36,800 nt of DNA from Dyella acidisoli. Its GTDB lineage: Bacteria; Pseudomonadota; Gammaproteobacteria; Xanthomonadales; Rhodanobacteraceae. Below are positions 8,301 to 14,599 of the stretch, one piece after another. The notes under the pieces were generated by a model. That model made no database searches and had not been told where the DNA came from. It worked only from the letters and a program-made list of their open reading frames with translations. Where the stretch lies: positions 177,239 to 214,038 of the forward strand of contig NZ_BSOB01000017.1 in NCBI RefSeq assembly GCF_030160295.1, given 5' to 3'. Position 1 is the stretch's first letter. Every line of letters starts with the position of its first letter. A program made the translations under genes and the position numbers.

Positions 8301-8549
8301 ATGTCTGCCACGCCATCACCGAATACTTCGCCTGCGGGATACCTGGTGCATGAGCAACAGATGGCGTCCATTGGCAAGGTGATTCTCAAGCTTTCGCCCG
8401 AATGTCAGCGCGTCTTTCTGCTCAAGCGGGTGTATGGCATGAGTTGCAAACAGATCGCCGTACTTTCCGGCATACCTGTAAGCAGGGTAGAAAAAGATCT
8501 CGCCAAAGCGCTCGCCTTGTTGAAGGGTTGCATAGCCGATCAAGAGTGA
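8301..8549 (+). CDS. Stand-alone sigma-70 region 4 protein (82 aa)
   Basis: The ATG at 8301 has a near-perfect Shine-Dalgarno sequence (AAGGAGG, 8287-8293), so this short gene is well supported. Residues ~28-78 form a sigma-70 region 4 helix-turn-helix (LSPECQRVFLLKRVYGMSCKQIA, then VSRVEKDLAKALALL), closest in style to FecI-type ECF sigma factors, whose equivalent reads LPxRCREVFLLxRxxGLSYxEIA...VSxxVEKHxAKAL. Region 2, needed for -10 recognition and core binding, is absent, and the 200 bases upstream show no remnant of it. It could be a decayed ECF sigma factor or a functional small regulator that binds -35 DNA or the RNA polymerase beta flap; the strong ribosome-binding site favours the latter. 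It converges on the S53 peptidase gene. Confidence 0.75.
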   Translation: MSATPSPNTSPAGYLVHEQQMASIGKVILKLSPECQRVFLLKRVYGMSCKQIAVLSGIPVSRVEKDLAKALALLKGCIADQE

Positions 8550-8638
8550 AGCTTTCTTCCATTCGCGCCGGTCCTTCTGTTGTGCACGTATATTCCAGTC
8601 AAGACAGCGGTGCCGTGCCGATATGGGATCTTTCGAGG

Positions 8639-8671
8639 ATAAAAAAGCGCCAGGCCCTGAGGGTCTGGCGC
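8639..8671 (-). terminator. Rho-independent terminator of the S53 peptidase gene
   Basis: Read on the minus strand, GCGCCAG (8671-8665) and CTGGCGC (8653-8647), with an inner CCC/GGG pair, are followed by TTTTTT (8646-8641). It may also stop transcription arriving from the sigma-region-4 gene. Confidence 0.85.
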
Positions 8672-8691
8672 TGGAATCGTTTCAGATGCAG

Positions 8692-8709
8692 GCGCACATC
8701 CCTGTGCGC
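8692..8709 (-). promoter_or_regulatory. Hairpin with AGGGAT loop after the S53 peptidase stop codon (best RsmA/CsrA match)
   Basis: On the minus strand, GCGCAC-AGGGAT-GTGCGC begins eight bases after the stop codon; the stem can extend with GCAG/CTGC around a bulge. GCACAGGGATGT matches the CsrA SELEX consensus RUACARGGAUGU at 11 of 12 positions. The stem sequence differs from the copies at 532 and 8005 while base-pairing and loop are kept. Confidence 0.6.
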
Positions 8710-8717
8710 TGCAGCCT

Positions 8718-11285
8718 TTAGAACGTCAGGCTCCAGTTATTGAGTGTGCCGTGGTCGCCGTTCCCATACACATCGAAGTCAACGATTTCGAGCTGCCATG
8801 TGCCGTTCGCCGGTGACGAGGATGCGTTCACGGTCCAGGTCTTGTTGATGTTGCCGTCATTGTTGAAGTCAGGTTCTTGCAGAAGCTGTGCAGAACCGTT
8901 CGGTGCAATGAGCTCGATCAACAAATCGCCGGAGTGGCTGTGCGTGATGTTGGCGTGCACTTGCAACGTTGTCGGCGCGTTGCCCGACTCGCCGCTTACC
9001 GCGATGCTGCTGACGACAACGGCGTTGTCGCCGATCGAGCTCGGTGTGTTGTTGCTGAATACACCGCCGTTACTACTGCTTTTCACCGTCACCGACTCGG
9101 TCTTGGTATTGCTGACCCCAGTGTTGTCGGTCACCTTCAGTGACACCGAGTAGGTACCGGCCGCCGCATAGGTGTGGCTAGGGCTGGTCGCAGAAGACGT
9201 GCTGCCGTCGCCAAAGTTCCACGAGGAAGCTTTGATGGTACCTCCCGTATCGGTGGAGGTATTGGCGAAGTTCGCCGTCAGGCCGCTGACCGTATCGCCG
9301 AAATTAGCGACGGGATGACCGGACGGTGTCGGTGTCGGAGTAGGGGTGGGTGTTGGAGTGGGTGTCGGTGTCGGTGTTGGAGTGGGGGTGGGTGTCGGAG
9401 TAGGTGTTGGCGTTGGCGTCGGCGCACCACCCCAGTATTTGGTGACGTAAGCGCTGAACTTGCTGATGTCCAAACTGCCCCAGCCGGTATCCATGTCATA
9501 ACCGACGCCGGCGTTGTAACCGTAGGTGGTGCCATTGGAAGTAATGCCGTTGTTGCCTACGGTGACATCATGCAGCGGTGTGTTATCTGCCGAGAAGTAC
9601 TTGTACATGTTCGGGGTTGGCAGACCCAGTGAGTTGCTATTGGCTGCCTCGATACGAGACCAGATGCCCACGAAGATCGGTGAGGCGAGACTGGTCCCCC
9701 CCACTTGCGCGCCCATACCCTCATACACAATGTTCACGCCCGAAGCATTGTCTGCGTCGAATGCGATGTCGGGTACTTCGCGTTTGCTGGGTTTGTTGCT
9801 CAGGTAGCTCGACTGCCAAGTAGGTGCGGTTTCGAAGCCGCTGACGCCACCAGTGGCGGCCCAGAGGCGCTCATTGCCATCGTTGTTCATGCCTTGGGTC
9901 GAAAGACCCGAGTTCCAGCCGGTTTCACCCACGTAGGTGGTACTGCTGGTCGTCGACGTGGATAGTGCCGTGCCGCCGACTACCACGACGTCCGGTGATG
10001 CACCCGGCTCGGACACGCCATATTGGCTGAGCGTAATTTGCGGGACACCTTGGCCATTGGCAACGTAGCCCGGACCATTGCCCGAGGAATCAAACGACCA
10101 CCCATACACACCCGCGTCGCCACTGGCAACCGAGAAGACCTGTCCCTGAGTCACGGCCTGAGCGAAGATCTTATCGTCGGCTGACTCCACACCTCCGTTG
10201 GCGGCGGCTGTTTCGTCCGAACCCAGCGACACGTTGATGACCTTGGCGGTATCGTCCGTCACGGCCTGGTTATAGGCCGCCGTAATATCGGAGCTCTGCG
10301 AGCTGGACGCGGCGTACAAGATCATCTGTTTCACGCCGCCGGAAACGCTATCGATGGTTTGGCTGTCCAGATCCCACTCGACGGTACCGTCCTGATAGCC
10401 CGCACCACTGCCAGGAACCGAAACGGTCTTCAGATTGACCTTCGACAGACTGTTGTTGGTGGTGAAGGTATTCAGGTCACTGGTGGCCTGGGTCATGTCG
10501 CCCCAGGTGATGATACCCACGACCGTGGTCGATGCCGTCGGTGTGGTGCCCACATCGTAAATGGTGGGAATATCAAGCGGACTGTGAGCCACTTCCTGTC
10601 CACCCGTAGCGGCCTGCGGCACAGCGGCATTGACACCCTTGACCGGCTTTATGGCAGGGGTCGACAGCACGTGAACGGTGGCATAGTCCTGCAGGCCGAG
10701 GACCGCATCAACGGTGCTGCCCAGCGATTGCGGCACGATAACGTCAGAGCCATTGGCATAGTGCTTCTCGCCCTTGTACATGAAGCTCTTCATGTTGGCG
10801 TTGAAGGCCGCATTGACGGTAGCTGCATTGCCGTCGGCAGACACCAGCGTGTTGTTCGGTGACACCTGGATGTTGGTGAAGCCGTATTTCTGCAAATGCG
10901 CTACCACGGACTGAACTTGCGCGTCCGTAGGCGAGTATTGGGCTTTGAATTGGGCAGGTGTCAGGAAGTGATGATAGTCAGGGCTTCCTAGCTCGTTCAC
11001 TGATTGCTCAAAGCTTTTCAGCTGGTCTGCGTTGCGTAACTGGAGACTTACCATCACATGCAGTGGTTTGCTTTGTTCCAGCGACGAGATCTGCGTGGCG
11101 TCAATGGAAGGGAAGCCGTTTGCGACGAGCGTCGTCACACTGTCATTGGTCTGGATACTCGCGTGCGTGCGCGTAGAAACCAAGGTGCCTTCGGCGGCAT
11201 GCGCCGACATGGACACTATGGCCAAAGACAGTGCCGTGGATAACAGCGTTTTGCGATTACCCTTCAAACATATCTGAGCTGACAT
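8718..11285 (-). CDS. S53 family (sedolisin / pseudomonalisin-like) serine-carboxyl peptidase with PKD and P domains
   Basis: This is a secreted acid-acting endopeptidase made as a preproenzyme of 855 residues. It has a signal peptide (cleavage near SAHA-AE, residue 30), a pro-kumamolisin activation domain (about 45-185, including SPDYHHFLTPAQF and YSPT), and the S53 catalytic domain (about 215-610). The catalytic Glu303 and Asp307 lie in EWDLD, the oxyanion Asp in NVSLGSDET and the nucleophile Ser532 in GGTSLASP; the C-terminal calcium site is suggested by DMDTGWGSLDI. A proline-threonine linker of 33 residues (622-654) leads to a PKD domain and a C-terminal P domain ending NGDHGTLNNWSLTF. 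The start has GAGGAG at a good spacing (11292-11298). The same PKD/P tail occurs on two neighbouring genes. Probably exported by type II secretion for extracellular protein breakdown. Confidence 0.95.
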   Translation of the reverse strand: MSAQICLKGNRKTLLSTALSLAIVSMSAHAAEGTLVSTRTHASIQTNDSVTTLVANGFPSIDATQISSLEQSKPLHVMVSLQLRNADQLKSFEQSVNELGSPDYHHFLTPAQFKAQYSPTDAQVQSVVAHLQKYGFTNIQVSPNNTLVSADGNAATVNAAFNANMKSFMYKGEKHYANGSDVIVPQSLGSTVDAVLGLQDYATVHVLSTPAIKPVKGVNAAVPQAATGGQEVAHSPLDIPTIYDVGTTPTASTTVVGIITWGDMTQATSDLNTFTTNNSLSKVNLKTVSVPGSGAGYQDGTVEWDLDSQTIDSVSGGVKQMILYAASSSQSSDITAAYNQAVTDDTAKVINVSLGSDETAAANGGVESADDKIFAQAVTQGQVFSVASGDAGVYGWSFDSSGNGPGYVANGQGVPQITLSQYGVSEPGASPDVVVVGGTALSTSTTSSTTYVGETGWNSGLSTQGMNNDGNERLWAATGGVSGFETAPTWQSSYLSNKPSKREVPDIAFDADNASGVNIVYEGMGAQVGGTSLASPIFVGIWSRIEAANSNSLGLPTPNMYKYFSADNTPLHDVTVGNNGITSNGTTYGYNAGVGYDMDTGWGSLDISKFSAYVTKYWGGAPTPTPTPTPTPTPTPTPTPTPTPTPTPTPTPTPSGHPVANFGDTVSGLTANFANTSTDTGGTIKASSWNFGDGSTSSATSPSHTYAAAGTYSVSLKVTDNTGVSNTKTESVTVKSSSNGGVFSNNTPSSIGDNAVVVSSIAVSGESGNAPTTLQVHANITHSHSGDLLIELIAPNGSAQLLQEPDFNNDGNINKTWTVNASSSPANGTWQLEIVDFDVYGNGDHGTLNNWSLTF
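9324..9422 (-). repeat. Proline-threonine coding repeat, (PT)16-P linker
   Basis: A six-base unit encoding Pro-Thr is repeated over 99 bases and encodes (PT)16 followed by P, joining the peptidase domain to the PKD domain. Third-base changes (ACA, ACC, ACT, ACG, CCG, CCA, CCC) break up the DNA repeat while the protein repeat is perfect. Confidence 0.9.
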
Positions 11286-11785
11286 ATGTAACTCCTCGAG
11301 TTCTGGGTAAATGACATGGTCGTGGCCGAAAAAAGCATTGATGGCCGAGAATCGCGTATTAAATGTGTTGCCTCGAACCTATCGGGTGTCGAGCAACTCT
11401 CCCCTTGACGCCAGACTTTCCGACTCCTCGGCAAGCATGGCCTTTCATAGAGCTGCACTTAATAGAACGCTGAGGGGCGAAATGTCCCCCACCGAGCGCG
11501 GCAAGAACTGCGCGCTTTTGTGACGTAAAACTTGGTTCGCGAGTAGAAACTTCGGTGTTAGGAAAAATCTGATAGTAGGCGCGGCCATGCGAATGCTAGT
11601 AATAAGGGAAAAAACGCTTATAAGGTTCGACGCTTCTATTTGAATAGTCTGTCGTGCAAAAAAAATCGTCTTCGCAAGATTTCATGAAGTGATATCTCAG
11701 TAATTCGTGATGATTGGGCCAACCTGTCAAAGGCCTGGGTAGGCTTTTGGGGCGCATGAACGTTTCAATTGGAAAGGACGGAGAA
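11286..11785. other. Intergenic region upstream of the S53 peptidase gene
   Basis: The peptidase promoter must lie here on the minus strand, but no clear -35/-10 pair was found. A weak hairpin (AAAGGCCT/AGGCTTTT, about 11726-11747) could terminate transcription. GC content drops compared with the flanking genes. No convincing gene was seen. Confidence 0.4.
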
Positions 11786-11826
11786 ATGCGACGCGTCATC
11801 GTCCACGTTGTCATGGTTACGTAAAG

Positions 11827-12105
11827 ATGACGGATATAAGCAATGGTCTTCAGTTGAGAGAGTCCGCCATGAAACGCATGACGCGCACGGAGAGAAAGGA
11901 GGGTCTATCTATATTTTTGATATACGCGCTCTTTGTCGCATCGATTTGCTTCTTGCGTGCGTACGGAGTCGTATGGATGGAATCGCAGGAGCGGCTTGTC
12001 GAGGCATGCGCGTTCGGTAATGAAGGATCATCCGTCGACCTTGGCGACATGCTCATCCTAGGTAATAAGGCTGGTGATGGAGCGAAAAGGATGGGGTGCA
12101 AGTAG
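11827..12105 (+). CDS. Possible small membrane protein, unrecognised
   Basis: A 92-codon frame, or 78 codons from the internal ATG at 11869, encodes a basic N-terminus (MKRMTRTERKEG) followed by one hydrophobic segment (LSIFLIYALFVASICF) and a polar tail. It could be a single-pass inner-membrane protein. The 11869 start has only a weak GAGAG upstream. A 12-codon frame (11786-11824) with a better ribosome-binding site (AAGGACGGAG) ends three bases before the 11827 ATG, so coupled translation is possible. I recognise no family, and the region could be non-coding. Confidence 0.35.
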   Translation: MTDISNGLQLRESAMKRMTRTERKEGLSIFLIYALFVASICFLRAYGVVWMESQERLVEACAFGNEGSSVDLGDMLILGNKAGDGAKRMGCK

Positions 12106-12106
12106 A

Positions 12107-12386
12107 CACCTTGTATGCGTAGAGGGATGCGCCATACGCAAGGTAGGCGAGATCGATACGGATATCGCCAAAGGCAGATATGAAATGGAGCTTCGATGTG
12201 TGGCGGCTTGTGGCTGCCATGAAGATAGTTGTCAAACGGAACAAGACGAAGCTGTGAACACTGACGACGGTTCGATTTCCACATAGTCTCCCGTGACCTG
12301 ATTGGGACTGGTCAAGTTACGTTCCAGCGTTTGCTGGAAGGCGCTAAGGTGTATCCCCTGTACCTTGGCGCTGGAGGTGTTTTTTT
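12107..12386 (+). ncRNA. Candidate non-coding RNA with ANGGAT-loop motifs and a terminator
   Basis: No credible gene fills this stretch, yet it has structure. GTAGAGGGATGC (12119-12130) matches the CsrA consensus at 10 of 12 positions and sits in the loop of a GCGTA/TACGC stem. CGAT-ACGGAT-ATCG (12154-12167) is a stem with an exact ANGGAT hexaloop. Two hairpins and a T-run close the region. It could be an RsmY/CsrB-like sponge RNA or the leader of the gene at 12647. No promoter or GacA-type box was identified, and GGA triplets are only moderately enriched. Confidence 0.25.
12322..12386 (+). terminator. Double hairpin followed by seven T residues
   Basis: TTCCAGC-gttt-GCTGGAA (12322-12339) is followed by GCGCTAAGGT/ACCTTGGCGC (12341-12350/12362-12371, one G-T pair) and T7 at 12380-12386. 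An alternative long-range pairing, TCCAGCG (12323-12329) with CGCTGGA (12369-12375), brings the stem closer to the T-run. The two folds exclude each other, so an attenuator-like switch is conceivable. Confidence 0.5.
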
Positions 12387-12646
12387 AACGAAGATCCGTT
12401 CTCTCTTAGACGATCTATGCGTGCCGTCCCATAAATTAACTGCTCATAAATTTGAAAAATAATATCTGCGTATAAGTAGGTAGGCCTTTGTTCGCGTTTT
12501 CTCGTCTTAGTAATTAGGTGAGATCGTAGAAAGGATTCGACTGAAGCTTCGTAATGTGCCTGCACGATTCACACACGACCCGGTGAACGAGGTTGTTGCT
12601 GGCATCGCGATGATTCGAAGGTTGATGACTGATTGCGGAGATAGTT

Positions 12647-13261
12647 GTGGATAGCGGCTCCGATAAATTTTCAGATAAAAATGCGCTTGAGGACGATCAA
12701 ACGCTAGGGCGAAATGTGACGGATTGGCTTGTCTATGGCCTTGCCAGCCGTGCACTTATGGAACGCATAACTGATGAAGAGATCAAGCGATCCATCCAGT
12801 TTCGCTTACCGCTTGCCGCTATTGTTATCGGTGTGGACTTCTTCAAGGAATATATCGTTCAAAATGGATTGTCCAGTGGCGCGAAGTGTTTGCATGCAGT
12901 GATTTCATCTGCAAAGAGCGCGCTTCGCCGAAAGGGCGACATATTGAGCCGTTATAGCAACGACGAATTTGTTGCAATCATGCCGGAAACTCATATCAGC
13001 GGCGCGATAAAAGTGGCGAAGGCTATGCAGGCTAGTTTGGATGACATGGCCATTCGGCACGAAGCAAGCATCTATGGAAAAGTTACGTTGAGCGTGGGCG
13101 CAGCCATGCTTGATCCCAATATGGGCGCGACGCCCATCGAAGGAGTGCGCACAACACTTCTGCTAGAAGCGGACAGGGCGCTGTGCATCGCTAAGCTAGC
13201 GGGTGGAAACCGGGTTATGGTCTCGATTTTAGATCCCGACATGACGCATATCCGCTCGTGA
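12647..13261 (+). CDS. GGDEF-domain protein with degenerate active site (SNDEF)
   Basis: The 204-residue soluble protein is essentially one diguanylate-cyclase-like domain with a short N-terminal extension and no visible sensor domain. Landmarks are VDFFKEYIVQNG (metal-binding Asp region), the loop SRYSNDEFVAIMPET, VTLSVGAAM and LLLEADRALCIAKLAGGNRV, which align with the canonical fold. The signature motif GG(D/E)EF is replaced by SNDEF (Ser104-Asn105-Asp106-Glu107-Phe108): both glycines that contact the GTP guanine and phosphates are lost, so cyclase activity is doubtful; a GTP- or c-di-GMP-binding role is possible. No RxxD inhibitory site is evident before the motif. The start is GTG at 12647 with GGAG six bases upstream. 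The gene stands alone in a low-GC region. Confidence 0.8.
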   Translation: MDSGSDKFSDKNALEDDQTLGRNVTDWLVYGLASRALMERITDEEIKRSIQFRLPLAAIVIGVDFFKEYIVQNGLSSGAKCLHAVISSAKSALRRKGDILSRYSNDEFVAIMPETHISGAIKVAKAMQASLDDMAIRHEASIYGKVTLSVGAAMLDPNMGATPIEGVRTTLLLEADRALCIAKLAGGNRVMVSILDPDMTHIRS

Positions 13262-13608
13262 TGTGATGAATCGTATGTAGCCCGAAAGATGGCAGAGCAG
13301 CGCGTTCCTCATGCCCGGTCATCGTTTGAATTGTTGCGCTATTTATCTATTCAATCGCGACGTCTTTTTCATGCGTGGCTATACATCACGTGTCCATAAA
13401 GGGTGTTCGTTGGAAGAGATGCGTGTATGAAATCGAAGGAAAGAATATTGAAAATGAATATTCGACATCAATGCGTGCGCTCTGCGTAGTCACTGGGGGT
13501 CATGTCTGCGTTTAAGCGTTCGAGTGTTGAGGCGGCGACATATATGTCGCGTAGATATTCGACCTCGCTCTTACTTCGATTGTTGTCATGTCTTCATTGG
13601 GGATTTAC
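13262..13608. other. Intergenic region, low GC, no feature recognised
   Basis: About 350 bases without a credible gene. Apart from a small AATATT-containing inverted repeat near 13443-13461 nothing structured was seen. It should contain the promoter of the small lipoprotein gene. Confidence 0.4.
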
Positions 13609-13758
13609 ATGAAAAGAGCCTCGCCCATCGTTCTATCAATCCTTGTGTGCCTTCTTATTGCAACGCTTAGCGGTTGCGTGATGAGTCCTGTAACGGGTCT
13701 TGTCTGCCCGCCGGGTACGCATCCTGGTCCGTACGGACATCATTGCTGGGCTAATTGA
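13609..13758 (+). CDS. Small lipoprotein, 49 aa
   Basis: ATG at 13609 is preceded by GGGGA at a five-base spacing. The product starts with a lipoprotein signal peptide (KRASPIVLSILVCLLIATLSGC) with lipobox LSGC, so Cys23 would be lipidated. The mature part is only 27 residues, rich in Pro, Gly, His and Cys (VCPPGTHPGPYGHHCWAN). Residue +2 is Val, which would not retain it in the inner membrane, so outer-membrane placement is expected. No function can be assigned. It lies 120 bases upstream of another small exported protein and may share its transcript. Confidence 0.7.
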   Translation: MKRASPIVLSILVCLLIATLSGCVMSPVTGLVCPPGTHPGPYGHHCWAN

Positions 13759-13878
13759 GAGTAAATCCATTTACGAATGGATATTAAGAGAGTCCGTGCA
13801 TCCTATTTCTTTGCAATGCGGATACGAGTCGTATTGCATCGTCGAATTCAAGCTCGTACATCACTAAGGATAATAGCC

Positions 13879-14160
13879 ATGAAACGCATTGCATTCGCAG
13901 CTGTATTGGTCGGCCTGACGCTGGTCGGTTCTGTCGCGCTGGCACAGTACCAACCTGGCCGCGATATTTGGTATAGCCGCCATCCGAATCTCGCCCGCGC
14001 TCAAGATCTCATCAGTCAGGCTTACGGCTCCATCCAGGCGGCACGACAGGCCAACGAATACCAGCTAAACGGCCATGCTGCCAGAGCGGAGCAACTTCTC
14101 GACGCGGCCAATCGCGAACTCAAGTTGGCGGCCGAGACCTCCAATGCCGAGGGGCGGTAA
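13879..14160 (+). CDS. Small periplasmic protein of a conserved proteobacterial family, function unknown
   Basis: I chose the ATG at 13879 because it has AAGGA eight bases upstream and begins a clean signal peptide (KRIAFAAVLVGLTLVGSVALA, cleavage before QYQ); the frame is open upstream to 13777. The mature ~72 residues are helical and hydrophilic (HPNLARAQDLISQAYGSIQA, then GHAARAEQLLDAANRELKLA). The pattern HPNLxxAQ...AxxAN...GGHAARAxxLLxxAxxELxxAA recurs in short exported proteins of Xanthomonas relatives and other proteobacteria, without a known role. Its own terminator follows at 14171-14200. Confidence 0.8.
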   Translation: MKRIAFAAVLVGLTLVGSVALAQYQPGRDIWYSRHPNLARAQDLISQAYGSIQAARQANEYQLNGHAARAEQLLDAANRELKLAAETSNAEGR

Positions 14161-14170
14161 GCGCACGGTG

Positions 14171-14200
14171 AAGGGTCTCTTTTCAGAGGCCCTTTCATTT
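14171..14200 (+). terminator. Rho-independent terminator of the small periplasmic protein gene
   Basis: AAGGGTCTCT and AGAGGCCCTT pair around TTTC with one mismatch, followed by TCATTT. It lies 10 bases after the stop codon at 14160. Confidence 0.8.
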
Positions 14201-14360
14201 CAATGACGTTGAGCAGCCACGCATCGTGGGGTGCCGGTGGAACACTGCATTAGTGCACCTGACCGCGTGGGTCCTACACATGGTATCGAGCGACTTGTGC
14301 GTCAGCGAACTTCGAAAGTGTGCTTTCCATAGATATTGAGTCGCATGGAGAACGATCATC

Positions 14361-14525
14361 ATGAAAAGGAAAAGTTTCGCCTGCACACTTGCCGTCCTGT
14401 GTCGCAATGCAATCTGGAGTCTATGGGCGACATCGACGCTTCACTGGATGGTTATAGCGCCTATGAGTTGTGGATGGGCAGCGTGGGAGCTATTGATTCC
14501 TGAGCGCAGTGACGATCGGAAATAA
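14361..14525 (+). CDS. Possible small protein (54 aa), doubtful
   Basis: A frame from ATG 14361 starts like an exported protein (MKRKSFACTLAVLC) but continues with a Trp-rich stretch that has no clear signal cleavage site. GGAG lies 11 bases upstream, rather far. It may be a frameshifted remnant of a small exported protein. The rest of 14201-14599 shows nothing recognisable. Confidence 0.2.
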   Translation: MKRKSFACTLAVLCRNAIWSLWATSTLHWMVIAPMSCGWAAWELLIPERSDDRK

Positions 14526-14599
14526 AGTTGGTGAGAACGACGCACTTCGAGGATATGTGATTTGTGCGTCACTTAGTATGAAAGTGACGGACGTTACCG

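Noticed and set aside
9324-9422. CRISPR-like or tandem-repeat array
   Set aside because: The repeat is in frame inside the S53 gene and encodes a Pro-Thr linker; no spacers.
12074-12286. 70-codon frame (plus) in the region of the candidate RNA
   Set aside because: No ribosome-binding site, no hydrophobic or domain pattern, and it overlaps hairpins; a non-coding reading is preferred, though not proven.
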